Positions 40,570-51,744 of a DNA stretch of 64,000 nucleotides are shown here, piece by piece. Position 1 is the stretch's first letter. Every line of letters starts with the position of its first letter. Both the position numbers and the translations under genes were made by a program. The notes beneath the pieces are model-generated. The model was not told where the DNA came from, ran no database searches, and was given only the letters and a program-made list of their open reading frames with translations. This stretch comes from Prorocentrum cordatum (Eukaryota; Sar; Dinophyceae; Prorocentrales; Prorocentraceae): assembly GCA_963575745.1 (NCBI GenBank), contig CAUYUJ010019908.1, forward strand, positions 84,411 to 148,410. The letters run 5' to 3'.

Positions 40570-40766
40570 CGGGAGCGGCAAAGATGGGGGTGATGACTAG
40601 GGGGGGGGGGGGGGATTTCATGGCGCGGGCCATGATTTTTCCCCAGATTTCATGGCGCCTCTTCTTGTTTCATCAAGTCCCAGGCCCCCCCGCTGGGCCG
40701 CGCACATGCCGCCGGTCATGATTTGCACCCCCCCCTCTTGGACACCCCCCTCTTGGCCGCTCCCGA
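40570..40766. mobile_element. TIR element family 7, copy 1
   Basis: CGGGAGCGGCAAAGATGGGG against CCCCCCTCTTGGCCGCTCCC. It contains TTTCATGGCGCGGGCCATGA, and a second copy lies at 56831-57023. Confidence 0.8.
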
Positions 40767-41069
40767 TCAGCGCTGATCAATGAAATCCGCGCTCGGGCCT
40801 CCAAACTTTTGCATGTGTGCGGTTGGTTCTGTTGTGCTTCTCCTCGTCCGCATCCCCCGCCCTCCCCCTCCTCCTGATTGTTCGGTGCGCTGCGAACTTT
40901 GGGGTATGGGTTTCGTCGCGCATGCCCCCTCCTTGTCGGTCGGTGGTGCAGGCGATAAATGGCCGATGTCTATGGCTCAGGAGTGCGGCGAGCGCAGGGC
41001 AGGATGGAGAAGAAAAGACGACGCGGCCCCACACAAACCCACAGAACCCTGCGCAGGGCAGGTACCACG

Positions 41070-41195
41070 GAGGAGGAGGAGGCCGACGACGAGGACGAGG
41101 ACGAGGACGAGGAGGAGGACCAGGAGGAGGAGGAGGAGGAGGAGGAGGAGGAGGAGGAGGAGGAGGAGGAGGAGAAGGAGGAGGAGGAGAGGGGG
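41070..41195. repeat. GAG array
   Basis: Simple repeat. Confidence 0.95.
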
Positions 41196-41244
41196 GGGTT
41201 CAGGGCCTGACCCTCCAGATGGCCTCTCAAGAGCCTCCATCCCC

Positions 41245-41485
41245 CTCATCCTCCTAGTTTCTCCGAAGGGTTTAGACGACCCGTCCTCCTCCTACTTCTC
41301 CTCCTCCTCCTCCTCCTCCTCCCTCGTCCTCCTCCTCCTCCATCTCCTCATTCCCCTCCCCCTCTTCCACCTCCTCTCCTCCTCCTCCTCCCTCGTCCTC
41401 CTCCTCCTCCATCTCCTCATTCCCCTCCCCCTCTTCCACCTCCTCTCCTCCTTCTCCTCCTCGGGTCGCCTACGGCCCGGGGGCA
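41245..41485. mobile_element. CTC array framed by short inverted repeats, copy 2
   Basis: Edges GGGTTTAGACGACCCGTCCT and CCTCGGGTCGCCTACGGCCC as at 15462. Inside, a 96-bp unit is tandemly duplicated. Confidence 0.65.
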
Positions 41486-41489
41486 AAAA

Positions 41490-42168
41490 GTGCAATCTCA
41501 GCATCTTGCTATTGGGTGTCGTTGCTGTCATTTTTGTGTGGAGTCGTCCCAGAGGGGAACCACGGCATAAATGCAGGTGCAGGAGTGAACATCACGGATT
41601 CTGAATTTGGTCAAATTGGTTCTCTTGTTGTCGTTGTGGCCCTCGTCGATGACGATGGTACTGTCCTGTCGGACGTCGCATCCCAACCTCCGAGGTCTTG
41701 AGGGAAGCGGGAAGTGCAGCATCGGGTACAGCAGCAGGCTGAACATAACTTTTGAGATTGGAGGTCCCAGTCTACCTTCTTCTAGAGACCAATCTCTCGG
41801 GTCTAGGCCACATACCGTTCCCACGTTCTGACCACAAGCGTCTACGGACACGCTGGGTGCCGCTCTTCATACAGGCGCAGCGGGGACGGATACGTCCGTA
41901 GACGAGACCGGAGACAGGCGAGAGCCGTCCACGGTATGCCCCTCGTCTAGAGCAGCTCCTGCGTAGCACTCCGATTCGGACAGCAGTCTTGACCTCAAGA
42001 GCATGATCTCTAGCTCCACGGGCAACATCTGATCAGGCCTCGCTGTCGGACGCTCCGGCGCTCCGGCGCCGCACCCTGGACGGTGCCCGTGTGCGGGCGT
42101 GTTCCGTGCTTCGTGCTTCTTGACCTTACCTCAGAGGTGCCCTTCCCGTGGCGGGAAAGATCGGGAGA
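41490..42168. other. No resolved gene
   Basis: A frame reading FGQIGSLVVVVALVDDDGTV (41611-41670) is open for 60 codons, but it lacks an ATG and clear junctions. The rest is unique. Confidence 0.3.
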
Positions 42169-42169
42169 T

Positions 42170-42300
42170 TTGGCATGGCTCGGACGTGTGCATTTTTCCT
42201 TCGGCGAGGACAATCGAAGAGCATCCTTGATCATTTGGCGAAAAAGCCACGAACGAAACCGAAAAAAGCACAGGGAATGGACGTCCGAGCGATGGCGAGG
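42170..42300. mobile_element. TIR element family 16
   Basis: GGCATGGCTCGGACGTGTGC against GAATGGACGTCCGAGCGATG. A left-end copy runs off the window at 63937, and a right end is seen near 60945-60975. Confidence 0.7.
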
Positions 42301-42387
42301 AGATGCCCCCCCGCGGCCACGGGGCACCTCGGCCTGCCGTCCACGCCCAGGCAAGCTCGGGGGAGGGCAGTGCTCTGGAGGCAGGGA

Positions 42388-42663
42388 AGGGGTGTGGTGT
42401 AAAGTGGTGTGGCGCCAATGTTACAGTCGAGTTTGATTAGTAGGTCGGCCCTGCCCAAACAAGGGTGCCCTTTTGTCTTGTGTTTCGTGACCCATGCCCT
42501 CTACGTTCCACTGGCACTGGCCATCGGAAGAGTCTTGTGTCCTCTCGCGTGTCCTCTCCACTCTACCCCGACTGTATGTAAAAGGGGGATCTGGCGATGT
42601 CATATATCTTAGACGACATTGCCATTCCCACGACTGGCACCACACCTCTTTATGCCACACCCC
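42388..42663. mobile_element. TIR element family 17
   Basis: GGGGTGTGGTGTAAAGTGGT against ACCACACCTCTTTATGCCAC, about 33 bp of inverted repeat. Confidence 0.7.
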
Positions 42664-42990
42664 GTCTCCGACGTCCCGAAGTGCACCCCAGAGCAACTAC
42701 CCAAACCTGCCGTTGCCCGACCACGACGGTTCCCATGGCGCCAACTTCGCAGAGCGGATTTCGCTCAAGAATCCGTGGGATCGGCACATACTATCCTGGA
42801 GAATTCCGCTCCAGATGTCGAAGGGAATTTCGTGCGGATTTTTGCTGGCCGGGCAAGAAGACTACAAAACATCCGCGTGATATTCGTTTCGTTTTTCGCT
42901 TGCCGTTTGGGTGGTTTCGCATTGACAGAAACCCGCGCGACAAATCCGCTACAACACATCTGCAAGGTCGGTGAGGTCGGTGCAGTGACG
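42664..42990. other. Nothing recognised
   Basis: Unique sequence; open frames without motif. Confidence 0.3.
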
Positions 42991-42994
42991 GTTC

Positions 42995-43172
42995 TCTTCG
43001 GGCGGGTGGTGATGGGGGGGTGGTTTAGCATGGGGGGTGAGGATAGAGCCCCAAGGGAGATCTTGCTGTTGGCTGCTGGCCCGAAAGGGCCGTCGATGGG
43101 CTCCTGCAGGGCCCCCATCGTCACCCCCCTATTAGGTTCACCCCCCACTACCACCCCCCGCCCGAGATCCTC
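42995..43172. mobile_element. TIR element family 18
   Basis: TTCGGGCGGGTGGTGATGGG against CCCCCCACTACCACCCCCCG. Confidence 0.65.
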
Positions 43173-43199
43173 TCGTTTGACGTTGCGCGGACATAGATC

Positions 43200-43660
43200 A
43201 GATGATCGTTGCGTCTATCCGATCTCCTACTCCTCCCGCTGCTCCTCTTCCTGCCCCACGTCGTGTGGACGTCCAGAGGAGGGAAAGGCAACGATACCAC
43301 TACTCTTCGCCTGACTTCCCCTTTTTCGGCTTTCTTGTCGGGTGAACGATCTGAGGAGGAAAAGGTAACGGTACAGCTGTGGTTCGCCCGGTTTGCCGTT
43401 TGTTCGACCTCCCGGGAGGCATTCGTCGCCATTGTTGGATTTGCCTCGACACCTTGGTCAGAGCGCACCCCGGGAGAAGTCTTGGGAGCAACGGTATCGG
43501 TACATTTGGGGTATCCCATATCCCGTCGTTTGGATGGGTGTCAGCGCGGGCGTCAGAGGCTTAGCGGTGCTTGATCTGGGGTGTGTTCGCGTCGTCGGTG
43601 CCGCTCGACCCCTCGGCTATGGCCAAAAAGTGTTTTCCTCCTTTCGTCCCTCCTTTAGCT
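43200..43660. other. No gene called; partial repeat of 13430-13540
   Basis: GTCAGAGCGCACCCCGGGA near 43456 parallels GTCAGAACGCACCCCAGGA near 13506. A hydrophobic frame from 43212 (RLSDLLLLPLLLFLPHVVWT) follows a TGA and has no ATG. Confidence 0.3.
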
Positions 43661-43663
43661 ACA

Positions 43664-43760
43664 CGTAAGTCGGGCATGCCCCTGCACAGGAGTAGTATCC
43701 AAGAACGGTACAGAATTTGCCGGGGAACGATGTTTCTTTCATTTTTTGAATAGTTGCGAT
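43664..43760. mobile_element. TIR element family 3, left-end fragment
   Basis: GTAAGTCGGGCATGCCCCTG then CACAGGAGTAGTATCCAAGA match the left end of the full copy at 63213. Confidence 0.6.
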
Positions 43761-44029
43761 TTTGGTTTGACGATGTCCCCACATCCTGAGTGGAGTTCGT
43801 GCATTATCTGCACACCTCCGCGCACGATCTATTCCCCCCTTTTTGTCCCACGTCATCACCATCACCATTAGTACCGCCATCATCATCAACACTCATTCAC
43901 CACCATCGCACACACTCTGTTCCACCTCATCATCACTTTCCACCCGCATCACCATCAGTGCCCTCGCACATTCATCGATATCACCATCCCATCGTGATCA
44001 CCGACCAAGAGGCAGCCTCGTCTGCAAGT

Positions 44030-45170
44030 TAGTTGTGAAGAAGTCTCAGGCGGTAGCCCCTTCCCTGTGGGGTCCGCACTTCATTTTTGTAGTCCGAGCG
44101 GGTCATCGGACACTTGTTGTAAATGTCGTCACGTGTCGGCTCCTCTGGACTGAATATGGAGGAAGTCTCAGGCGGGAGCTTCGCGTGTGAGAGAATTGCA
44201 AGGAAGTCTCAGGCGGGAGCCCCCTCTCTATGGGGTCCGCGTTTCATGTTGGCAGTCCGAGCGGGTCGTCGGAAACTTGTTCCAGGCTCATCTGGACTGA
44301 ATATGGAGGAATTCTCAGGCGGGAATTCTGTTTGTGAGTGGCTCGCGAGAAAGTCTCAGGCGGCAGCCCCTCCTTACGGGGTCCACACTTCCCGTTGGTA
44401 ATCCGAGCGGGCCATCGGAAACGTGTAATTGTCGTCAGTTCTCGCCTCCCCCTGTATTGGATACAGCGAAGTCTCCGACGAGACTTTCGTTTGTGTGTGA
44501 ATTGCGAGGAAGTATCAGGCGGGAGTGCCTTCCCTACGGGGTCCGCACTTCGCGTTGACAATCCGAGCGGGTCATCGGAAACCTGTCATTGTTGTCACGT
44601 TTCGGCTCCTCTGGATTGAATATGAGGAAGTCTCCGACGGGAGTTTCGTCTGTGAGTGATTTGCGTGGAAGACTCAGGCGGGAGCCCCCTCCATAGGGGG
44701 TCCGCATTTCAGGTTGGTAATCCGAGCGGGTTATCGGACACCTGTTGTAATTGTCGTCGCGTGTTCGGCCCCCCATTGACTGAATATGGAGGAAGTTTCA
44801 GGCGGGGGCTTCGTTTGTGAGTGCATTGCGAGGAAGTTTCAGGCGGGAGCCCCGTCCATACGGGGTCCGCACTTCATGTTGGTAATCCGGGCGGGCCATC
44901 GGAAATTTGTAACCGTCGCCACTTTTCGGCTCATCTGGACTGAATACGGAGGAAGTCTCAGGCGGGAGCTTCGTGTATGAGTGGATAGCGAGAAGGTCTC
45001 AGGCGGGAGCCCCCTCCTTATGGGGCCCGCAGCTCACGTTGACAACCCGAGTGGGTCATCAGCTAACTCCACCACCCATAGCCTTTGAGCACCCCGAAGG
45101 GGCACATCACGAGGCGTTCCTCACGCGTTTGTGAGCGAGCTGCAAGGAAGTCTCAGGCGGGAGCCCCCTC
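44030..45170. repeat. ~160-bp satellite, about 7 units
   Basis: Units start near 44038, 44202, 44349, 44508, 44667, 44831, 44993 and 45147 (spacing 147-164 bp). Each has GGAAGTCTCAGGCGGGAGCC, then GGGGTCCGCACTTCATGTTG, then CCGAGCGGGTCATCGGA, then TCTGGACTGAATATGGAGGA, then a second GGAAGTCTCAGGCGGGAGCT. Confidence 0.95.
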
Positions 45171-45175
45171 CCTAG

Positions 45176-45270
45176 TCACCCTCGCTCGAGGAATTCGACA
45201 AGAGAGCGGTGGAGTCCAAGGGTGAGGCGGACCAGCTCGAGGCAGAGCTGAGTTTCGTGGCGCCTCCCAC
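45176..45270 (+). CDS. Candidate internal exon, coiled-coil-like
   Basis: CCCCTCCCTAG acceptor, then SPSLEEFDKRAVESKGEADQ and LEAELSFVAPP, then CCCAC|GTGAGC, a strong donor. The charged heptad-like pattern looks real. It directly follows the satellite array, which would therefore lie in an intron. Its link to the MGDG synthase exons 0.6 kb downstream is not shown. Confidence 0.5.
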
Positions 45271-45499
45271 GTGAGCGTGGCCGCGACGAACTCGGTGCCT
45301 GCAGGGTTTTCCCAACAGCTTGCTCTCGCGCCCCAACGGCTCGCGGGGTGGTCGCAACGGCCGTTGCCCCTACGCCTTCGCGATTTTGTCATCGGAGAAC
45401 GCGCCCCTGCCAGGCGAGGCGGCGAGGGCGCCGAGGAAAATCGGCATGCGTGCCCCTGTTAGGAGGAAGGAGAAGTAGGCGCATGAGGAGAACCGGCGG

Positions 45500-45640
45500 G
45501 ATGGAGATGAAAGGGGGGGAGAAAGAGGAGGAGATGGAGGAGGAGGAAGAGGAACATGACAAAGAGAAAGAGGAGAAATGTAACAAGGAGAGCGAGCAGG
45601 AGGAGGAAACGGGAACCGAGGAGGACAAGGACAATCAGGC
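45500..45640. repeat. GAG-rich array
   Basis: Encodes only Glu/Lys-rich low complexity on the plus strand. Confidence 0.8.
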
Positions 45641-45904
45641 GGATTTGAGGAAAGAGCGAAAGGAAATCCAAAGTTATTCTCACACGGGGTCACACCGTCG
45701 GAGTATTTTTGCCGTTTTCTCCTACATCCGCCTGTGGGAGTTCATGCCCGACTTAATTATACACCCTCCCTCCTCATTCATCTAGGGGGCGGCGGATATC
45801 TGAGCCTGCCAAAGGCCGCTGCACTTGAAACGCACGCGTGGGTTCAGGTTCGTGGATTGGCAACGCATCCCGTTCCCGTGCGGCGAGCGGTGCGCTTTGT
45901 CGAA

Positions 45905-48148
45905 AAGGATGCGCTATGATTTCCCCCCGTGCCCCGCTGCCGGATCTTCGGACTTGCAATCCGTACCAGAGCGCGCCCGGGATAGGTTCCGCCCGCACGT
46001 CCTCGGGTTCGTGCCCAACGTGGACGAATACATGTCGGCGGCGGACATTTTGGTGACGAAGGCGGGCCCCGGCTCCATCGCGGAGGCAATGATCATGGGC
46101 CTTCCGTGCCTCCTCACGCCTGGGCCTTTGACGATCTTGGCGGCGGCCGCGGCGGTGACGACGACGACGACGGCGACGGGGACCGCATCCTGAGGATCTC
46201 GGCAGTGGTTGCCCCCGACGGTCTCGGACGGGCGGGTTCGTGACCCACACACAGATATATTTGTGTATATATATGCATATATATATATATACACATTTAC
46301 ATATACATATACATATACACACACGCGTTCTCGCACACACAGGCGACGCGACGGCAACGAGGCGGCGCCAACCGGGCCCCAGCCGAAACCCCGACACGGC
46401 CATCGAATTCCTTGGCAGCAGAAGTGGCTACCCATTGTGTAGGCGCTGTTTCGGGAACGACGCAAACGCAAACAAAGCGATGCTCTGCCTCAGATTGCGG
46501 ATGCCGTTCTCTGGTTGCGGGGCCGTAACCAGGAGGAGAGGAGGATGAGGAGGAGGAGGAGGAGGAGGAGGAGAACAAAACAGTGTAACAGTTATCTCGG
46601 GCGAGAGGTTGGATTGGCGCGCCGAGATTGGCGCGCCGAGGTCGTTCATCCCTGGCCAAGAGGAGGGCAACATCGCCTTCGTGGTCGACGGCGGCGCCGG
46701 CGAATTCGTTGCCGACACGGACCCCGACGCCATCGCGGAGAAGGCGTCTCGACAGGAGGAGAAGAGGGTCCCGAGGGGAGCTGTAGCCTATTGCCTTCCC
46801 TCGGCCTCTCCAGGGGCCTGTCCCCGACAATGGAGCTGTCAAATAGCTGCGCGGGAAGAAAAACTCGTCCCCGGGAAAGGACGTCAGGCCTCTCAGATGG
46901 GGTCGGAGCAGATAGGGCCGAAGGATCAGCCGCACTGCCGATGCATCGACGATGCGGCTCGATGCGGAGTCCGGTTTTCTCCACGCCGATGTCGCCGATG
47001 CATCGCAGACGTCGACGATGCATCACTGGTGCATCACCGATGCATCGCCGATGCATCGCCGATGTATCGGCGATGCGGCGCGATCCACCGACCCCATCTG
47101 CTCCGATCAGACCAGCCATACCTGGGAAAGTTGTGGTCCTTGCCCCCGTGAAGAGACCCGTCGGCCTAGCGACGGTGCCCCCTGGAGCACAGCTTCCCCA
47201 ACGGTTGCTTGGCTCGTTTCCCTCGAGAGCCTCGTCTTACCTTCGTGCCGGAGGTGGCCGCATGGCTGGGCGACCCCGAGAAGTTGTTGCAGGCTCCGTC
47301 CTCATCCTCCTCATTTTCTCTCTTCTCCACCTTCTCCTCCTTTTCCTGCTCCTCCTCCTTTTCTCTCTATCTCTTCTTCACCTCCTCCTCCTCTTCTGGT
47401 CACTGCAGGGCCGCGCTTCTCTTTGCAGAGAGAGGGAGAGAGGAAACAAATGAAGAGAGAGAGAGAGAGAAACAACAAATATGCAGGTGGTGGAGGCACT
47501 GGTCTCAAGAGTGTCTTGTCTGATTCCCCTCTGTCCTCCATCCGGTGCCTCCTCCTCTCTCCTCCCTCCTCCCCCTTCTTGAGCACCGCACCTGCCCATG
47601 CAATCGTTGCGCGCGCACTCCTCGCGATTCACAACTGCGCGTCCACGCCCGATAGTGTTTCCAGGCGTCGTCTAAGATTCCAGCAATGCTTGCCCTCCTC
47701 ACCTTCACATGTTCCATTTCTCCTGTGTTCCTCCTCCCCCTCTCCCTCCTTGCCCTCACCCCCCTCATCCTGTCTGTTTGTCATCCTGATCCTCCTCTGT
47801 CCTCCTCTTCCTCATGTATCCTTGTTCTCTTCCCCCATCAGTAGTTCCTTCTCCCTCTTGCCCTCCTGTTCTCTCTGCTGCTCCTCCTTCCATTCGTTAC
47901 CTTGTTGTCCACCTCCTTTCCCTAGGTCGTTTCCTCCCCCCTACCCGTCATCTTCCCTCGTCGTCCTCCTTCGCATCCGCCTCCAAGTTTCTCCCTCGCG
48001 GCGCCCTCGGTGACCTGGGCGCGTAGACAGAGAGCCCGCTCTCAGATGTCCGCCCGCGCTCGCCAGCTGGGCCGCCCCGGGGCCGCGCTCGACATCGCGC
48101 GACGACTGTGCGATGGGCTGATGGAGCTCGGCACGGAACTGCGGGAAG
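45905..48148 (+). CDS. MGD: Monogalactosyldiacylglycerol synthase, C-terminal exons
   Basis: MGDG synthase moves galactose from UDP-galactose to diacylglycerol in plastid envelopes. Four exons carry the C-terminal GT28 domain. A (about 45905-46117): [45 protein letters not shown] (46641-46743): [20 protein letters not shown], then DPDAIAEK. C (47254-47292): [14 protein letters not shown] (48046 to about 48148): [34 protein letters not shown]. The order and motifs (KAGPGxIAEA, PGQExGN, final ARP-A helix) follow the plant enzyme. All three introns start with GC (AC|GCCTGG, AAG|GCGTCT, CAG|GCTCCG) and end in AG. The N-terminal domain and GGGEGMGP loop are not found upstream, so the gene is partial here or its first exons are distant. 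The start of exon A and the end of exon D are uncertain. Confidence 0.75.
46245..46330. repeat. AT/ACAT microsatellite in an MGD intron
   Basis: TATATATGCATATATATA and CATATACATATACACACA. Confidence 0.9.
46888..47110. mobile_element. TIR element family 1, copy C, in an MGD intron
   Basis: GGCCTCTCAGATGGGGTCGG to CCGACCCCATCTGCTCCGA with many GATGCATCGCC core units. Confidence 0.8.
47300..47480. repeat. CTC-rich and GA-rich tracts in an MGD intron
   Basis: CTCCTC at 47300-47400 and GAGAGA at 47428-47470. Confidence 0.8.
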
Positions 48149-48149
48149 G

Positions 48150-48540
48150 CGGGCCGGGGCAGCGAGGGGGGAGGGGGAAGGGCGACGAGCTTGGCATCGG
48201 AGGTCCTCTGGGGCCTATGGGGTCCATGGACGGGGCCTCCACGGACGCCCGGAGGTTTCCAAGGGGGGAGGAGGAAGGAGGATTTGAAGTCATTTGGCCC
48301 TGGGGCGCCTTAGCCCCTCCGATAACTCCCTCCCCCGATGAGGAACAGGAACAGGAAGAGGACGAACAGCAGGAGCAGCAAGGGGAGGGGGAGAGGAAGA
48401 GGGAAGAAGGAAGGGGAGAGGAGGGGGGTGAGGAGAGGGAGGGGGGAATGGAGAAAGGAGGAGGAAGAGGGAGAGGACTAGGAGGAGGAGGAGGAAGCTT
48501 ATGATCAGGAGGAGGAGAGGGTTTGGCCTAGAACCGCGCA
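48150..48540. other. No exon resolved; GAGGAA/GGGGAG-rich
   Basis: The MGD frame stays open to 48504 but becomes Gly/Glu low complexity from 48340, so the true C terminus probably lies in another exon or before this. Confidence 0.4.
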
Positions 48541-49460
48541 GGTCACACCGATACTGCATTGTCTCTGACGCATCAGTTCGGCCGAACCACTGATGTGTCC
48601 CTGCGAAGGGACCGAGCAGACGATTCCTGTTTTCCTTGCTGGTTGAGGGCATCGTTTCTTCAAAGCTAAAGAGCATGGTTGGCACAGGGAAGCAACTGTT
48701 CAACACCAACAGGCATGCGCCATAACGATTCTTCATCAAGCATACGTCAGATTTGCATAACACATGTCTTTCATGCAAGGATGCGCAGGGATGTGGGACA
48801 CGTGTAAAGTGCAGCAGGGACGTCGAGCACTGGCACAGCAAATGCTCGTGCGCGCAGCACTACAAAGACAATCGACCGCGTGCCAGATCACCATGCAGGA
48901 GCAGACAAAAAGTAGGAGCACGTCAGAGCTGCATCGATAGGCTGGTGCCGATGCCCAACAGAGCGGCGCGCACACACTCGGCGTACAGATGTTCACCGTG
49001 CCCTCAGCAAGATCAGGGAGCCTTCATTTAGAGTGGACATGAATCACCGAATTGAGAACATATCCAGGCGATGTTGGCACGCAGAGCGGGGAAGTCAGAG
49101 GACACGGACAGACACGGCATGGAGTTGATGGTGTTGGAAAGTTTGATGCCCAGCCGATGTCCAGTACGACACCAGAGCAGAGATGAACCATGGAGGCTAG
49201 ACAATGCTAGAGACCGACTCGTGGCAACACAGTTGCGAATGAAGAACCTCATCTCACAAGAAAGGGATACCCAAGTAGAGATATCCCACATCGAGTGCTG
49301 CGCCAACGAACTCAGCGAACTACCAGACAAAGCGGGCGCGTCGCCAGACGCAAACCACCTGGAGTCTGGCATTTCGAGCAGCAGCAGCCTCCGCAACATC
49401 TTCATGGGCCGCAGTGTTTCCATATGGATGGGCAAGCAAGTGCAACGACGGCAACAGGCC
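48541..49460 (+). pseudogene. Decayed intronless gene, Cys-rich then coiled-coil
   Basis: One frame reads LLVEGIVSSKLKSMVGTGKQ, a TAA, then HNTCLSCKDAQGCGTRVKCS and DVEHWHSKCSCAQHYKDNRP to a TAG at 49031. Two further stops follow, then an ATG at 49071 with LDNARDRLVATQLRMKNLIS and QERDTQVEISHIECCANELS. The Cys-x2-Cys clusters suggest a zinc-binding region. Codon use is AT-richer than in local exons, like the retroposed genes near 6.5 kb. Internal stops and a probable shift near 49030 indicate a pseudogene. It runs into a TTGG array at 49455. Family unknown. Confidence 0.5.
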
Positions 49461-49965
49461 TCTTGGGCCGTCTTTGGCCAGCTTAGAGCCAACTTCGGCC
49501 ATCTTGGTGGGCTCCTGGCCCGTCTGACGCCGTCGGAAGTCGTCTTGGGGGCCTCTCTGGGCCGACTTGGGTCCTCTTGCGGTGCTCCAGGGCCGTCTTA
49601 GAGGCCATCTTGGGCGTCTTGGAGGCCTCTTTGGTCGTCTTTGTGCCGCCTCTCAGGCGCTCTGGGGGCGATCTTGGGCCGTCTTGGGTCGTCGGAAGGC
49701 CGAAAAGGAGCAAATACGAAAAACCTTTGAAACCTAAGGAAATCTATGATTTGGGGCCCTCCTGGAGAGGACCTTTCGGAGGCCTCTTGGGCACCTCTTG
49801 GGACATCTTGGGTCGTCTTGGAGGTCTCTTGGGCAGACTTGGAGGCATCTTGGACTCTCTTGGGCCGTCTTGGAGGCCATCATGGACCATCTCGGGCGAA
49901 CTTGGATGCCATCTTGAAAGCCATCTGGGGCCACCTGGGAGCCATCTGGAGCAGGAAAACCTTTT
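49455..49965 (+). repeat. TTGG-rich degenerate array
   Basis: Units like GGGCCGTCTTGGAGGCC and GCCATCTTGG. Confidence 0.8.
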
Positions 49966-50129
49966 GGAACCACCGGTTACGCATCTCCGGCGGGACGGGC
50001 CGTACCCCCAGGGGGAGTTCTTCGGAAAAAGAACCAAAACCAAAAGCGAAATGATTCAGCAGGTCGGGCACCCTTGTTATGAATCAAGGGGGCGGCGGAT
50101 CCCAGTGGCCTTTGGCCCATCCTGTATGA

Positions 50130-50690
50130 GGCCTCTTGTATATGTGTTGGGGTGTCGTGGGGAGCCTTTCGGAGGCATCTTGGAGGCGGTTTGGGCGCCT
50201 CTTGGGGCCCATTGAGACCTCGTGGAGTGGAGTATATGTTGGGTCTTTTGGAGGCCTCTGAGGATTTCTTGGGGCCTCTTGGGGCCTCTTGGTGGCCTCT
50301 TGGGGCCTCCTGTGGATTTCTCGGTTCTCGGGGCACAAATATCGAATGTTCGGTTCGTGGTCCCCTGCTGGGGCGCCTCTTGGGGCCGTCTTGGGGCCCT
50401 TTGAGGCCGTCTTGAGCGCTTCTTGGGCCATTTTGGAGCCCTCTTTTGCCGTCCTGGGGCCCTCTTGGAGGCGTCTTGGGCTGTCTTGGGGCGGTTTTGA
50501 GAGCTGTTTGAGCCGTAGCCGAAAATGCGAGAAGACCAAGCTCCTTCAAAAGTCGTCGTAACATCTACGATGTTGGCCTCTTGGGGCTCTCTCGGGGGGC
50601 CTATCGGAGCGTTCTTGTGGCCTCTTTAGGCCCTCTTGGGTAGTCTTGTAACCATCTACGGGCGCCTTGGAGCACTCTTGGCTTCGTTAA
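50130..50690 (+). repeat. TTGG-rich degenerate array
   Basis: Units like GGCCTCTTGGGGCCTCTTGG. Confidence 0.8.
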
Positions 50691-50699
50691 TGCGAACGT

Positions 50700-50880
50700 G
50701 GCGTAATTTGCAAAGGGTTTATGGCTTCGGGAACGCGAGCAGTTCGTAATTTACGAAGGACTGTTGTTTCGGGGACGCAGAAATTGTGTAATGTACGCGG
50801 GTGTGTGGCCTCGGGGACGCGAACACGGCATAATTTACCAAGGACGATGGTCTCGGGCGCGTGAGTCTCAAGTATTTCAA
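50700..50880 (+). repeat. Four ~42-55 bp tandem units
   Basis: Each unit holds TAATTTNC(A/G)AAGG then TTCGGG(A/G)ACGCGA. Confidence 0.75.
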
Positions 50881-51094
50881 TTTGTCCCACCCCCTCCTGG
50901 GAACTCAGGGAGCGCGATCCGGGCGTGGTAACGGGCTGGTTTGGGCCCCCCCCCCTGCACGGACTCCAGCAATTTACAGTAGGAAGTAGAAAGCAGGACT
51001 GGAACATTGGAGACTTGGAGCTGCAACTGTTGCAGGGAGCAGCACATTTCGGCCTACAGACTGGTGGCCCCACAAGGGGGCCAGCGGATATAAA

Positions 51095-51385
51095 ACGAAT
51101 GCGTGCGGCGCTAAGGCGAGAACAACATTTTGAAAGCGACCCGCCCACAGTTTGCAAAGTCTTTGCAATGTGTTTACACGAGTGTGGGCGGCGCGAAGGC
51201 AAAAGACACATTTTGAAAACAACCTGCCCTCAATCCGCGAAACTCTTCCAGTTCTGAAAGCGAGTGCGCGCGGCGCTAAGGCGGAGCCTCATTTTGAAAA
51301 CGGCCCGCCCTCAATCCGCAACACTCGTGCAATATGTTTACACGAATTCGGGCGGCGCGAAGGCGAAATACACATTTTTCAAGCA
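51095..51385 (+). repeat. ~80-85 bp tandem repeat, four units
   Basis: GGCGGCGCGAAGGCGAAA, CACATTTTGAAAACGGCCCG, CCTCAATCCGCAA and CAATGTGTTTACACGA recur in order. Confidence 0.85.
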
Positions 51386-51585
51386 GTGGCGAAGTGTCTT
51401 GGTTCGCCGATAGTCCCACCAAAGCATGTTCTAAAAACCTCTTGTGGCCTGTACGAGATGATCTTGGAACATTCATGCCAAGAAACTTGTTTGTTGTTCT
51501 TAGGATATGTTTGGGTTTTGAGAAAATGTCGCGGTAGGCCTATCATAATGCCGTGACGGTCGGTTCTTGCTCAAATCTTGGAGAC
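51386..51585 (+). repeat. Dispersed family 8, copy 1
   Basis: CAGTGGCGAAGTGTCTTGGT to TGACGGTCGGTTCTTGCTCA. Copies at 53702 and 57029. Confidence 0.8.
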
Positions 51586-51744
51586 GGCTTGCCCTCCATC
51601 TGTGAAGCGGTTGCCAATGTTTCAGTTTCGGGGTCAGAAGTGGTGAGGTCAGGCTCAGACGAAAAGCCCAGGCCGCCCTTCCGATTCGCTTTGGGGATGC
51701 GAAAGGGGGAGGAGTTATTCATAAGGAAAAGGAGTGGAGCGAAG

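Noticed and set aside
46210-46442. ORFs over the AT microsatellite
   Set aside because: Tyr/Ile/Thr repeats inside an intron of the MGD gene.
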